In this document: positions 19,060-27,833 of the stretch, piece after piece
Layout of the letters: every line of letters begins with the position of its first letter
Position numbering within the stretch: position 1 is the stretch's first letter
Assembly: GCA_020161245.1 (NCBI GenBank)
Contig: JAIUOK010000001.1
Coordinates: 124,001 to 188,000, forward strand
DNA: 64,000 bases
Origin: Actinomycetota bacterium
GTDB lineage: Bacteria; Actinomycetota; Actinomycetes; S36-B12; CAIYMF01
Reading direction: 5' to 3'
Translations under genes and position numbers: made by a program
The notes under the pieces: model-generated
The model's database searches: none
Seen by the model: only the letters and a program-made list of their open reading frames with translations
What the model was told of the DNA's origin: nothing

Positions 19060-19093
19060 CGCTCCCCGGGACGCGGGCGGGCCGCCAGCGCCA

Positions 19094-19099
19094 TAGGTT
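19094..19099 (+). promoter_or_regulatory. -10 box of a probable leaderless transcript (phosphoesterase gene)
   Basis: TAGGTT is followed by six bases and then the GTG start at 19106, so transcription would begin at or next to the start codon. Confidence 0.55.
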
Positions 19100-19105
19100 C
19101 GTCCG

Positions 19106-19885
19106 GTGCGCCTCCACGTGGTCTCCGACGTCCACGGCCGCACGGACGCCCTGGCCCGTGCCGCCGACGGCGCGGATGCGCTGGTCTGCCTCGGCGACCT
19201 CGTGCTGTTCCTCGACTACGACGACCACACCCAGGGCATCCTCCCCGCGCTGTTCGGCGCCGAGCGCACCGGCCGCTTCGTCGAGCTGCGGACGGCGAAC
19301 CGGTTCGACGAGGCCCGCGAGCTCGCCGCCGGCTGGTGGGCCGAGCTGCTCGAGCGGGAGCAGCGCCCACGTCACGAGCTCATCCACGACATGGTCAGGG
19401 CGCAGTACGCCGAGACCTTCGCGGCCATGCCGACCCCGGCCTACCTCACCTACGGCAACGTCGACGTGCCGTCGCTGTGGCCCGAGGCACTGCGCCAGGG
19501 CCACCAGGTGATCGACGGCGGCGCGGTCGACATCGACGGGCTGCGGTTCGGATTCGTCGGCGGCGGCCTCACCAGCCCGATGCGCACGCCCTACGAGATC
19601 CCCGAGGACGAGTTCGCCGCCAAGGTCGAGGCCGTCGGGGAGGTCGACGTCCTCTGCGCCCACATCCCGCCGGCCCTGCCCGAGCTCTGCTACGACGTCG
19701 TCGCCCGCCGGTTCGAGCTCGGCAGCCGCGCCCTGCTCGACCACGTGCGCCGCACCCGGCCGCGGCTCGTGCTCTTCGGCCACGTGCACCAGCCCCTGGT
19801 GCGGCGGGCCAGGATCGGCCGGACGGAGTGCGTCAACGTCGGGCACTTCCGGGCCCGCCGGGCGCCCTTCGCCCTGCAGTGGTGA
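19106..19885 (+). CDS. metallophosphoesterase family protein
   Basis: A protein of 259 residues. The Calcineurin-like metal motifs are visible: VVSDVHGR (Asp-x-His), CLGDLVLF (Gly-Asp), a later YGNVDVP in place of GNHD, and LFGHVHQP (Gly-His-x-His) near the C-terminus. This order defines two-metal phosphoesterases acting on phospho-mono- or diesters. The substrate cannot be told from sequence. The His of GNHE/D is replaced by Val (GNVD), which occurs in some subfamilies. The GTG start is supported by the -10 box TAGGTT six bases upstream. Confidence 0.85.
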   Translation: MRLHVVSDVHGRTDALARAADGADALVCLGDLVLFLDYDDHTQGILPALFGAERTGRFVELRTANRFDEARELAAGWWAELLEREQRPRHELIHDMVRAQYAETFAAMPTPAYLTYGNVDVPSLWPEALRQGHQVIDGGAVDIDGLRFGFVGGGLTSPMRTPYEIPEDEFAAKVEAVGEVDVLCAHIPPALPELCYDVVARRFELGSRALLDHVRRTRPRLVLFGHVHQPLVRRARIGRTECVNVGHFRARRAPFALQW

Positions 19886-19932
19886 GCGCCGCCGCCCTGC
19901 GCGGGTTCGCCCCCTGCCGGGCGCGCCGGTTG

Positions 19933-19938
19933 TAGGGT
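19933..19938 (+). promoter_or_regulatory. -10 box of a probable leaderless transcript (SRPBCC gene)
   Basis: TAGGGT followed by seven bases and the ATG at 19946. No ribosome site lies between them. Confidence 0.6.
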
Positions 19939-19945
19939 CCGGCGC

Positions 19946-20389
19946 ATGGCCGACCGCACCGAGTCCAGCATCGTCATCGCCGCCGAGCCGGCCCGCGTCC
20001 TGGACGTCATCGCCGACCTCCGCCGCTACCCCGAGTGGAGCGACGGCGTGCAGTCGGTCACGGTGCTCACCGAGTACGAGGACGGCCGCCCGGCCGACGC
20101 GCGGTTCGTCGTCGACGCCGGCGCCATCAAGGACACCTACGAGCTCGAGTACGACTGGGCCGACGACGGCTCGTCCGTGACCTGGCACCTCACGACCGGC
20201 CACATGCTCAAGGCCCTCGACGGCAGCTACGAGCTCACCGGCGGCGGCGACGGCACCACGACCGTCGTCTACAAGCTCGCCGTCGACGTCAGCATCCCGA
20301 TGATCGGGATGATCAAGCGCAAGGCCGAGAAGGTGATCGTGGACACCGCGCTCAAGGGCCTCAAGGAGCGCGTCGAGTCCGGGGCCTGA
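19946..20389 (+). CDS. SRPBCC family protein (polyketide cyclase/coenzyme Q-binding-like)
   Basis: A protein of 147 residues. It starts MADRTESSIVIAAEPARVLD, followed by IADLRRYPEWSDGVQSV, the strand-helix opening typical of the CoQ-binding/START fold. The remaining strands and the long C-terminal helix (KRKAEKVIVDTALKGLKERV) complete the fold. It should bind a hydrophobic ligand in the cytoplasm. The identity of the ligand is unknown. It is followed after 40 bases by the ArsA-like gene, which has its own -10 box. In related actinobacteria an SRPBCC gene is commonly found next to this ArsA-like gene. Confidence 0.85.
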   Translation: MADRTESSIVIAAEPARVLDVIADLRRYPEWSDGVQSVTVLTEYEDGRPADARFVVDAGAIKDTYELEYDWADDGSSVTWHLTTGHMLKALDGSYELTGGGDGTTTVVYKLAVDVSIPMIGMIKRKAEKVIVDTALKGLKERVESGA

Positions 20390-20417
20390 TGCGTCACGGC
20401 GCGCCGCGGCGTCCGGA

Positions 20418-20423
20418 TAGGTT
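20418..20423 (+). promoter_or_regulatory. -10 box of a probable leaderless transcript (ArsA-like gene)
   Basis: TAGGTT followed by six bases and the GTG at 20430. Confidence 0.55.
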
Positions 20424-20429
20424 GGTGCC

Positions 20430-21665
20430 GTGACGCGCGTGCTGCTGGTGGCCGGCAAGGGCGGGGTGGGCAAGACCACCGTCGCCGCCGCGACCGCCCT
20501 GGCCGCGGCCCGCGAGGGGCTGCGCACCCTCGTCGTCAGCACCGACCCCGCCCACTCGCTGACCGACGCGCTCGGCCTGACCGGCCGCACCGGGCAGCCC
20601 CGCGAGTGGCGGACGGCGGGCGACCCCCTCCGCGTCGAGGCTGCTCCCGGGCACCTCGACGTCCTGCAGATCGATACCCGCGCCCGCGTGGACGAGTCGT
20701 GGACGACGCTGCGGCGCACGGCCGGCGGGCTGCTCGCCGGCGCCGGCGTCGACCCGATCGTGGCCGAGGAGATCGCGACGGTCCCCGGGCTCGAGGACGT
20801 GCTGAGCCTGCTCGACGTCGCCGCCCACGCGCCCGGCTACGACGCCGTGGTCGTCGACTGCGCACCGACGGCCGAGACGCTGCGGCTGCTCGCGCTGCCC
20901 GAGGCGGTCGACCGGCTGGTGCGCCGCGGGCTGCCCGTCGAGAGCCGCATCATGCGGCTGGTCGCCGGCCAGGGCCTGCCGCCAGCGACGGTCGAGGCCC
21001 TCGACGCGCTCGACGACCTCTGCGCCCGGCTGCGGTCGGTGCGCGACCTGGTGAGCGGCCCCCACGCGGCCGTGCGGCTGGTCACCACCCCCGAGCGCGT
21101 CGTGCTGGCCGAGACGGCGAGGGCCCGCACGACACTGGCGCTGCTCGGCCACCACGTCGAGGGCGTCGTGGTCAACCGCGTCGCGGTGGGGGAGCAGTGG
21201 CCCGCGGCCCTGGTGGCGCGCCACCGCGAGGGCCTCGTGGCCGCGCGCGACCGGTTCGCCGCGCTGCCGGTGCGGCACGCGCCCTACGCCGACGACGAGC
21301 CCGTGGGCGCCGAGGCGCTGCTCGCGCTCGCGGACGTCGTCCTCGGCGGCGGCGACCCGCTCGACCTCGGCGCCGGGCGGACCGCCCTCGACATCCGCGA
21401 CGCCGGCGACCGATGGCTGCTCGACCTGCCGGTCCCCGGCGCCTCGGCCGACGACGTGGACCTCGCCGTCACCGACGACGGCGCGCTCGTCGTCGACCTC
21501 GGCCCGCACCGCCGCGTGATCGAGCTGCCGGCGGTGCTGCGGCGCTGCGAGGTGGAGGGCGCCTCGCTCGACCTCACCGACGGCGGCCAGGTGCTGCGCG
21601 TACGGTTCGTGCCGGACGAGGCGCAGTGGTCGGCGGGCATGACCGGCACGTCAGGGGGCTCGTGA
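20430..21665 (+). CDS. ArsA/GET3-family ATPase with C-terminal HSP20-like domain
   Basis: A protein of 411 residues. It opens with MTRVLLVAGKGGVGKTT; the deviant Walker A GKGGVGKTT at 9-17 has the signature Lys10. STDPAHSLTDAL and VVDCAPTAETLRLL are the switch regions of ArsA/Get3. The last 80 residues (DRWLLDLPVPGASADDVDLA onward) form a beta-sandwich like small heat-shock/ArsA_HSP20 domains. Only one ATPase unit is present. Arsenite-efflux genes are absent nearby, so arsenic transport is unlikely. Its role, perhaps in protein or membrane handling, is unknown. Its TGA overlaps the next ATG (TGATG), so the CPLC protein is translationally coupled. Confidence 0.85.
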   Translation: MTRVLLVAGKGGVGKTTVAAATALAAAREGLRTLVVSTDPAHSLTDALGLTGRTGQPREWRTAGDPLRVEAAPGHLDVLQIDTRARVDESWTTLRRTAGGLLAGAGVDPIVAEEIATVPGLEDVLSLLDVAAHAPGYDAVVVDCAPTAETLRLLALPEAVDRLVRRGLPVESRIMRLVAGQGLPPATVEALDALDDLCARLRSVRDLVSGPHAAVRLVTTPERVVLAETARARTTLALLGHHVEGVVVNRVAVGEQWPAALVARHREGLVAARDRFAALPVRHAPYADDEPVGAEALLALADVVLGGGDPLDLGAGRTALDIRDAGDRWLLDLPVPGASADDVDLAVTDDGALVVDLGPHRRVIELPAVLRRCEVEGASLDLTDGGQVLRVRFVPDEAQWSAGMTGTSGGS

Positions 21666-22108
21666 TGGCATACGGCGCAGACGTTCCCGGCGACAGCGGC
21701 GGCGGCGCGGCCCCTCGGGCGGGCGCCGAGGCGTCCCGGCTGCTCTCCGCGGCCCAGCAGTGGCTGCGCGAGTCGGCGCCCCACCTCGCCCCGCTCGATG
21801 CCGCGGGCGAGCCGTGCTCGTGCCCGCTGTGCCGTGCCGTGGCCGCCGTCCGCGACGCCGATCCGGACTCCGTCGGCCGCTGGGTCGACTCGGCCGTGTC
21901 GACGCTCGAGCAGACGACGCGCCAGGTCGCCGCCCAGGCCCAGGCCCGCGCCGAGGCCGCCCGGGCGTCGTCCGGCACCGACGGCGCGACCTGGCCGACT
22001 GACGGCGAGGACGCCGTCGTCGACGAGCCCAGCGGCGCGCAGCCGGGCGACGCCGGTCCGCCGCGCGTCCGGCGCATCCCGCTCGACGACGGCGCCGACG
22101 GCGGCTGA
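21665..22108 (+). CDS. CPLC-motif protein of unknown function, DUF5304-like
   Basis: A protein of 147 residues. A helical N-terminal region (ASRLLSAAQQWLRESAPHLA) is followed by the cysteine cluster CSCPLCRAVAAVRDADPD, then a helix and a disordered acidic/Pro-rich tail. Proteins of this shape occur between ArsA-like ATPase and glucokinase genes in Streptomyces and relatives, where they are annotated as DUF5304. I recall that the Streptomyces neighbour of glkA was reported to influence glucokinase activity and carbon repression, but no such role can be read here. The cysteines may bind zinc. The ATG at 21665 overlaps the upstream stop. Confidence 0.7.
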   Translation: MAYGADVPGDSGGGAAPRAGAEASRLLSAAQQWLRESAPHLAPLDAAGEPCSCPLCRAVAAVRDADPDSVGRWVDSAVSTLEQTTRQVAAQAQARAEAARASSGTDGATWPTDGEDAVVDEPSGAQPGDAGPPRVRRIPLDDGADGG

Positions 22109-22175
22109 GCCGCCCAGCCAGACCCGGCACCACCTGCCCCCGACCCCGGCCGCCCCGCCCAGAACAGGACACGAC

Positions 22176-23141
22176 ATGACCCTCACGATCGGCGTCGACA
22201 TCGGCGGCACGAAGATCGCCGGCGGCCTCGTGGACCCCGAGGGCACGATCCTGGCGCGAGCCCGCCGGGAGACCCCGGCGCGATCGTCGGAGGGCATCGT
22301 CGACGCCATCGTCGAGGTGGTCCGCGAGCTCGACGCCATCGCCCAGGCCGGCGGCCACGGCGCCATCGAGGCGGTCGGGCTCGGCGCCGCCGGGCTGGTC
22401 GACGAGACCCGCCGCGTCGTCCGGTTCGCGCCCAACGTCAACTGGGCCGAGGAGCCCCTCGCCCAGCAGGTGTCGGCCGGCAGCGGCCTGCCCGTCGTGG
22501 TGGAGAACGACGCCAACGCTGCGGCGTGGGGCGAGTTCCGCTTCGGCGCGGGCCGCGACGAGCACTCGCTCGTCGCCGTCACCGTCGGCACCGGCATCGG
22601 CGGCGGCATCGTGCTGCGCGACGAGCTCGTCCGGGGCTCGTTCGGCATGGCCGCGGAGTTCGGGCACATCGTCAAGGTGCCCGACGGCCGGCTGTGCGGC
22701 TGCGGCAAGCGCGGCTGCTGGGAGCAGTACGCCAGCGGCAACGCGCTGCTGCGCGAGGCGCGCGAGCTGGCCGCCGAGCGCCGGGTCGAGGCCGAGATCC
22801 TGCTGTCCTTCGGCGACGGCACGCCCGAGGGGGTCACGGGCAAGCACGTGACCGAGGCGGCCCAGCAGGGCGACCCCGTCGCGCGGGAGGCCTTCGAGAA
22901 CATCGGCCGCTGGCTGGGCTCGGGCCTGGCCGACATGGCGGCGCTGCTCGACCCGGCGATGTTCGTGATCGGCGGAGGGGTGTCGGAGGCAGGCGACCTC
23001 CTGCTCGCCCCGACCCGTTCGGCGTTCGAGCACGCGCTCGTGGCCCGCGCCCACCGGCCGCTCGCCGCGGTGGTGCCCGCGGAGCTGGGCAACGACGCCG
23101 GCCTGGTCGGTGCCGCCGACCTCGCCCGCAGCGTCGACTGA
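22176..23141 (+). CDS. glk: ROK-family glucokinase
   Basis: A protein of 321 residues. The phosphate-binding loop is DIGGTKIAGG near the N-terminus, the catalytic Asp is in ENDANAAAWGE, TVGTGIGGG is the second phosphate loop, and the ROK zinc motif is CGCGKRGCWEQYASG. It phosphorylates glucose to glucose 6-phosphate with ATP in the cytoplasm. In Streptomyces the orthologue also acts in carbon catabolite repression. It is the last gene of the plus-strand run that includes the ArsA-like and CPLC genes (67-base gap). The ATG at 22176 is preceded by a weak AACAGGAC ribosome site. Confidence 0.95.
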   Translation: MTLTIGVDIGGTKIAGGLVDPEGTILARARRETPARSSEGIVDAIVEVVRELDAIAQAGGHGAIEAVGLGAAGLVDETRRVVRFAPNVNWAEEPLAQQVSAGSGLPVVVENDANAAAWGEFRFGAGRDEHSLVAVTVGTGIGGGIVLRDELVRGSFGMAAEFGHIVKVPDGRLCGCGKRGCWEQYASGNALLREARELAAERRVEAEILLSFGDGTPEGVTGKHVTEAAQQGDPVAREAFENIGRWLGSGLADMAALLDPAMFVIGGGVSEAGDLLLAPTRSAFEHALVARAHRPLAAVVPAELGNDAGLVGAADLARSVD

Positions 23142-23285
23142 TCGCGCCCGGGACCGCCCGGCCGTCACAGAACGTGCCCGAGGCTCTGACGCTGCGTGCT
23201 CGCGCTACCACGATCGGGTGAGACCCGTGCGCGTCTCGTCCGAACGGACGACGCCTGGCCGGGCGCACAGGGGGTGACGCGGAGA

Positions 23286-23304
23286 CGGAGAGTGACACAC
23301 TGAG
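23286..23304 (+). promoter_or_regulatory. shared 19-base element upstream of a TadE-type gene
   Basis: CGGAGAGTGACACACTGAG lies 50 bases before the TadE-like ATG at 23354. A copy with 17 of 19 identical bases lies at 27969-27987, upstream of the second TadE-like gene. It is a candidate common regulator site. Confidence 0.45.
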
Positions 23305-23353
23305 TCCGGCGACGGGCCTGGCCGTCGTCAACTGGACATGCGGTGGGGAACCC

Positions 23354-24016
23354 ATGACTGCACCCGAGGGACGTGTCCTGGTCCGGGTCCGTGCTGCGCT
23401 GGGCGCGCGCGGACGCCGCGACGAGGGCGCAGCCGCCGTCGAGTTTGCGATCGTCTCGCTCCTGCTGTTCACGATCGTGTTCGGCATCATCGAGTTCTCG
23501 CTGCTGCTGCGCGACCACGTGGCCGCGACGTCCGCCGTCCGTACCGGCGCCCGCATCGCCGCCGCGTCGCCCGCCGCCGGCAAGTGCACGCCCGTCAACG
23601 GCACGACCTGCCCGTCGTCGCGCCCGCCGGCGCTCGCCCAGGCTGCCGCCGACGCGATCCAGCGCCAGGGCACCGCGCTGCCGCGCAACAGCATCGACGA
23701 GCTGTGGGTCTACAAGGCCAACGCCTCCGGCCTGCCGGGCACGGCCACCACCTGGGCCTCGGCGACCTGCTCGACCAACTGCGTGAAGTACCGCTGGGTC
23801 GACGCCAACGCGCGCTTCACCTACCAGAGCGGCACCTGGGACACCTCGCAGGTCAACGCCTGCATCGGCTCGTCCGACGCCGTCGGGGTCTACCTCAAGG
23901 CCACCCACACCTTCCTCACCGGTCTGTTCGGCAGCACCGCCGGCGTGTCCGACTTCGCCGTGATGCAGTTCGAGCCGCTGCAGTCCGACCAGTGCTCGCC
24001 GGGGGCGCACCCGTGA
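23354..24016 (+). CDS. TadE-like pseudopilin/pilus assembly protein
   Basis: A protein of 220 residues. The N-terminal region has EGAAAVEFAIVSLLLFTIVF followed by GIIEFSLLLRDHVAATSAVR, the TadE signature: a short charged leader, the Glu-Phe of the pseudopilin motif, one hydrophobic helix and a helical continuation. The rest is an extracytoplasmic domain with several cysteines (KCTP, TTCP, TCSTNC, ACIG) that probably form disulfides. TadE proteins are minor pilins processed by the prepilin peptidase. The stop overlaps the next ATG (TGATG), giving a two-gene operon with the TadG-like gene. Confidence 0.85.
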   Translation: MTAPEGRVLVRVRAALGARGRRDEGAAAVEFAIVSLLLFTIVFGIIEFSLLLRDHVAATSAVRTGARIAAASPAAGKCTPVNGTTCPSSRPPALAQAAADAIQRQGTALPRNSIDELWVYKANASGLPGTATTWASATCSTNCVKYRWVDANARFTYQSGTWDTSQVNACIGSSDAVGVYLKATHTFLTGLFGSTAGVSDFAVMQFEPLQSDQCSPGAHP

Positions 24017-25800
24017 TGAGGGGCCGGCTGATCCAGATCCGGGAGAGCCGCGGAGCCGACGCCGGCGCCGTGGCGGTGCTCGTCGCCGTCCTCGTGCCGG
24101 CGTTCCTCATGTTCGCGGCGCTCGCCGTCGACGTGGCCCGCTGGTACGTCGAGGGGGAGCGGCTGCAGAAGGCCGCCGACGCTGCGTCGCTGGCCGGCGT
24201 CGTGTTCATGCCCCAGGACTTCGCCACCGCGCAGAGCACCGCGCTCGCGATCGCGGCCGACAACGGCTACGCCCCGAGCTCGAAGGTCACCATCGTCGTG
24301 CAGCCCGGCAGCAAGCAGTCGCAGCTGCGGGTCACGATCAAGAGCACGGTGAGCAACGCCTTCGGCTCGTTCGCCGGGTTCAAGACCACCGACATCGAGC
24401 GCACATCGGTCGCCGACTACGTCGGCCCCGCGCCGATGGGCAGCCCCTGCAACACCTTCGGCAACCAGCCCGCGGGCGGAGTGGGCCAGGTCGGGAGCGC
24501 GATCCCTGCCTCGCCGGTCAACTCCAAGTGCATCCGCAACCCCACGTTCTGGGCCAACATCGAGGGGCCCCAGACCACCAAGGTCCAGGGCGACCAGTTC
24601 ATGAACCGCGTGTGCGCCGGCGGCGAGTCGCAGTGCTCGGGCACGCAGAACGACGACTTCCCCAACGGCGTGCAGGGCTACTTCTTCCTCGTCGACGTCA
24701 AGGCCGGCGCCGGCAACGTCGACCTGCAGCTCTACGACCCCGCGTGGATCTACACCGGCGTCGACTGCTCCGCGCTGCCCTCGTCGTGGCCGTCCAACAA
24801 CATGAACTCCTACGTCAACGACGCGCAGACCCGGTACGCCGACAACAACAACGCCGCCGGCTCGGGGCTGCCGACGTTCTGCACCGGCGACTACGCGCCC
24901 GGCCGCAGCGACACCGGCGTGAGGGTCGACACGTCGTTCGCCCTGCGCGAGGCGCCTACGCCCGACACCGGCGACCCCACCGACTCCACCGTGGTGCCGG
25001 GCTGCATCAAGCAGTACAAGGGCTCGACCACCGCTCCGGGCGTCACCCAGCTGCAGCAGTACCGCACCGCCGGCAACAGCGGCTCGGGGGCCAACAGCGC
25101 CTACGTCGACGAGCTGGCGCAGGTCTTCCACCGCTGGACGTCGCTGTGCACGATCACGTCGCCCGGCCGCTACTACCTGCAGGTCCGCACCAACGTGGCG
25201 CTGCCCTCGATGAGCGCCACCCAGTTCATCGCCAGCGGCAACAACAACGTGGTCTCGCAGACCGGCGACAACACGTCGATGAACGGCTCGGGCTCCAACG
25301 CGTTCGCGATCCGCGGCGTCGCGGCCACCGACGGCACCAAGGTCGCCATCTCCGGCTACGAGCGGATGCCCACCGACATCAACACCGGCAGCGTGTCCGG
25401 TTCGGTGTTCAACCTGATCCGCGTGATCCCCGCGGCCCAGGGCAAGCAGCTGCGCTTCCAGTTCTTCGACGCCGCCGACGGCACGGGCAGCTCGGGCGGC
25501 ACGATCACCGTGCAGCGCCCGGCGGACGCCACGGGCTCGATCACGAGCGGCAGCGGCATCGCGGGCTGCGTCGGCAGCGGCGTCGTCAACGGAAGCCTCA
25601 CCAACTGCTCGGTGCGGGTGAACTCGTCGAACAACGGCAAGCTGCAGACGATCACGATCCCGATCCCGGCCGACTACTCGTGCAACTCGACGTCGGCCGG
25701 CGGCTGCTGGTTCACGGTGCAGATCAACTACGCGCAGGCCACCGACGTGATGACGTGGAACGCGCGCATCACCGGCGACCCGGTCCGCATCGTCGAGTAG
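24016..25800 (+). CDS. large TadG-like pilus-associated exported protein
   Basis: A protein of 594 residues. The N-terminus has DAGAVAVLVAVLVPAFLMFA followed by ALAVDVARWYVEGERLQKAADAASLAGV, the Tad_N/TadG signature of one membrane helix and the LQKAADAAALA-like helix. The remainder is an extracytoplasmic domain of about 530 residues, rich in Ser, Thr, Asn and Gly, with paired cysteines and low Lys/Arg. No VWA metal motif (DxSxS) is present, unlike classical TadG. It may form a tip or adhesive part of the pilus, or an anchor. It is translationally coupled to the TadE-like gene and ends tail-to-tail with a second TadG-like gene. Confidence 0.8.
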   Translation: MRGRLIQIRESRGADAGAVAVLVAVLVPAFLMFAALAVDVARWYVEGERLQKAADAASLAGVVFMPQDFATAQSTALAIAADNGYAPSSKVTIVVQPGSKQSQLRVTIKSTVSNAFGSFAGFKTTDIERTSVADYVGPAPMGSPCNTFGNQPAGGVGQVGSAIPASPVNSKCIRNPTFWANIEGPQTTKVQGDQFMNRVCAGGESQCSGTQNDDFPNGVQGYFFLVDVKAGAGNVDLQLYDPAWIYTGVDCSALPSSWPSNNMNSYVNDAQTRYADNNNAAGSGLPTFCTGDYAPGRSDTGVRVDTSFALREAPTPDTGDPTDSTVVPGCIKQYKGSTTAPGVTQLQQYRTAGNSGSGANSAYVDELAQVFHRWTSLCTITSPGRYYLQVRTNVALPSMSATQFIASGNNNVVSQTGDNTSMNGSGSNAFAIRGVAATDGTKVAISGYERMPTDINTGSVSGSVFNLIRVIPAAQGKQLRFQFFDAADGTGSSGGTITVQRPADATGSITSGSGIAGCVGSGVVNGSLTNCSVRVNSSNNGKLQTITIPIPADYSCNSTSAGGCWFTVQINYAQATDVMTWNARITGDPVRIVE

Positions 25801-25825
25801 CCGCACGGCCCGGTGCCGGCAGCAG

Positions 25826-25870
25826 CACGTCCCCGGGGGTGGGGCGGAGCTGCCGTCCCCCGAGGACGTG
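25826..25870. terminator. bidirectional terminator hairpin between the two TadG-like genes
   Basis: A 14-base arm at 25826-25839 pairs with 25857-25870 with one mismatch over a 17-base loop. It is the only structured element in the 81 bases between the two convergent genes. Confidence 0.7.
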
Positions 25871-25881
25871 GGCCGCGAGGC

Positions 25882-27330
25882 TCAGCGCCAGAGCACCGTC
25901 TGGCCGACGCAGGTCGGGTCGGTCAGCGCGCAGCCGCTCCCGCCCGGGCCGGTGTAGGACGACGTCGTGTAGTTGACCCACCGGAACTGGATCTGGTCCT
26001 GCAGGTTGCCCTTGTCGTCGTAGAGCCCGAAGCCGCCCGTGGTCGTGGTGGTGGCCTTCGTGCTGGTGACCGTGATGGTGACGTCGACGTTGGTCACGGT
26101 GTTGTCGGCCTTGTCGGTCAGCGTGATCGACGTGGTGGGCAGCGGGTCGGGCAGGGTGACCGTGGACACCAGCGGCACCGCGGTGTTGCCCTGCTTGGCC
26201 GCGCCCGTGACCCGGATCGTCGCCTGGTTGCTGATGTCGGGGCCGGTCGGGATCGACGCGAAGGTGTTGGCCGGGATGGTCAGCACGTTGCTGTTCTTGG
26301 TCATGCTGCCCTTGACCTTGAACGGGCCGATCGTGGTGTCCTGCGTGGTCGTCGTGGCAGTCGGCGGCGACGGCGTGCGCCAGCAGTCGCTGGCCCCGCC
26401 CGACGGCGTCGTGTTGTAGATGTTGCCCTGGTAGACCACGCCGCAGACCTTCACCGTGCCGACGCCGACGGCGTCGAACACGGCGTTCTGGCCGGAGCCC
26501 GAGATCCCGTCGACCGCCGGGAAGAGCACGACCTGGTTGACCAGCGACTGGAACGCCGCGCGGAGCGCGCTCGAGTTGGTGGTGCCGGGGTCGGCCGGCA
26601 GGTACGGGTCCGGGATGGTCACGGGGCCGGGGTAGCCGTTGAGCGTCCAGTCGGCGAGGTCGCCGGCGGAGTTGCTGCCGCCGTCGAAGTCGACCGAGCC
26701 CCAGTTGCCCGGCGCGGAGGTGCCGCAGATGCCGACGCTGTCCTTGGTGTTCCAGTTGCCCAGCGCCGTCCAGTACGTGCTGCCGGGGTTCTGCTGCGCC
26801 TGGGTCAACGTCGTCGAGCACACGGCCCACGGGCGCAGGCCGCCGCCCACCGTGCGCTTCACGTAGCGCGCGGAGGCGTCGGCGGCCGGGCGGATCGAGT
26901 CGACCCCGATGACGCCCGCGAGCGCCGTCGGCACGCCGCGGGAGTTGCCGACCGTGACCTGCACGGCCTTGCCGCCGTCCTGGCAGGTGACGCTGACCGA
27001 CTGGACCGGCTCGGCGAGCCCGTTCTTGCGGTTCTTGGTGTTGATCGCGTCGGCCTCGGCCTGGGCGATGCTCTGCGCGCCGATGTTGGCCAGCACGGTC
27101 GAGGTGCACGCGGTGTTGATGGGCATGGCCTGGCCGACCTTGGCGGCGGCCGACAGGGCGGCGGCATCCATCGCGACGGAGATCTGACGGCCCTGGGCGT
27201 AGGCGTTGCCGATGTCGAGGGCGAACGCGCCCATGACCATGAGCACGGTCATGAGGATGGCGACGAGGATCGCGACGGCCCCCGAGTCGTCGCGCAGCCG
27301 CTGCTGCGGGCTCACGCGTCGTACTCGCAT
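25882..27330 (-). CDS. TadG-like pilus-associated exported protein (second copy)
   Basis: A protein of 482 residues. The N-terminus DSGAVAILVAILMTVLMVMG then AFALDIGNAYAQGRQISVAMDAAALSAA is again the Tad_N/TadG signature. The extracytoplasmic domain contains paired cysteines, Thr-rich beta stretches (TITVTSTKATTTTTGG) and no VWA motif. The ATG at 27330 lies inside the end of the upstream TadE-like gene (19-base overlap), so the pair is strongly coupled. It is not a close duplicate of the plus-strand TadG: beyond the N-terminal 60 residues the two share composition rather than sequence, suggesting different ligands or pilus positions. Confidence 0.78.
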   Translation of the reverse strand: MRVRRVSPQQRLRDDSGAVAILVAILMTVLMVMGAFALDIGNAYAQGRQISVAMDAAALSAAAKVGQAMPINTACTSTVLANIGAQSIAQAEADAINTKNRKNGLAEPVQSVSVTCQDGGKAVQVTVGNSRGVPTALAGVIGVDSIRPAADASARYVKRTVGGGLRPWAVCSTTLTQAQQNPGSTYWTALGNWNTKDSVGICGTSAPGNWGSVDFDGGSNSAGDLADWTLNGYPGPVTIPDPYLPADPGTTNSSALRAAFQSLVNQVVLFPAVDGISGSGQNAVFDAVGVGTVKVCGVVYQGNIYNTTPSGGASDCWRTPSPPTATTTTQDTTIGPFKVKGSMTKNSNVLTIPANTFASIPTGPDISNQATIRVTGAAKQGNTAVPLVSTVTLPDPLPTTSITLTDKADNTVTNVDVTITVTSTKATTTTTGGFGLYDDKGNLQDQIQFRWVNYTTSSYTGPGGSGCALTDPTCVGQTVLWR

Positions 27331-27833
27331 CGGTACACCGCCTTCGAGGTGAGCTGGGTGGTGGTGGGGAACGGCGGGAACGCGACGAGGTAGCGGCTGG
27401 TGTAGCGCGCCTGCACCACGAGGGAGCCGGTGTTGCCGCCGTTGTAGCTGCCGCGGCAGGGGAGGTTGGTGCCCTTGTCCGGGAACGTGGTCGACGACCA
27501 CGTGGTGGAGCAGGGCTGCGAGCTGGTGAAGCCGTCGGTCGTGACGAGCACCTCGACCTTGGTGCGGTCGAGCGCGAGGCCGGCCAGCTGGTTCTGGACG
27601 CTGGTGATGATCGCGTTGCAGGTGCGGGGGGCCGTCGGGTCGGCGACGACGGCGCGGCGGGCGCCCTCGCGCACGGCGTTGTTGAGGCTGAGCTGCTGGC
27701 TGAAGACGACGCCGTAGTTGATGATCCCGAAGACGAGGAGGAGCAGGAACGGCACCACGAGGGCGAACTCCACCGCCGACGCGCCGGTGTCGTCGTGCAG
27801 GGCCGCCGCCCGTCGTGCGCGCATGAGCGCCAT
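27312..27833 (-). CDS. TadE-like pseudopilin/pilus assembly protein (second copy)
   Basis: A protein of 173 residues. The N-terminal ASAVEFALVVPFLLLLVFGI then INYGVVFSQQLSLNNAVREG is the TadE signature. The extracytoplasmic part contains cysteines (RTCN, PCST, LPCRG, RCEYD). I chose the ATG at 27833 because GGAGG lies five bases before it; longer in-frame options add a non-pilin leader. It pairs with the overlapping TadG-like gene downstream. The gene pair mirrors 23354-25800, facing it tail-to-tail. Confidence 0.83.
   Translation of the reverse strand: MALMRARRAAALHDDTGASAVEFALVVPFLLLLVFGIINYGVVFSQQLSLNNAVREGARRAVVADPTAPRTCNAIITSVQNQLAGLALDRTKVEVLVTTDGFTSSQPCSTTWSSTTFPDKGTNLPCRGSYNGGNTGSLVVQARYTSRYLVAFPPFPTTTQLTSKAVYRCEYDA

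Noticed and set aside
20430..21665. Arsenite efflux ATPase assignment for the ArsA-like gene
   Set aside because: Only one ATPase unit, no arsB/arsR/arsC nearby, and the conserved neighbourhood is glucokinase.
24016..25806. Long antisense frame opposite the plus-strand TadG-like gene
   Set aside because: Arg/Ala/Gly/Val-rich shadow; the plus strand has the TadG N-terminal signature and is coupled to a TadE gene.
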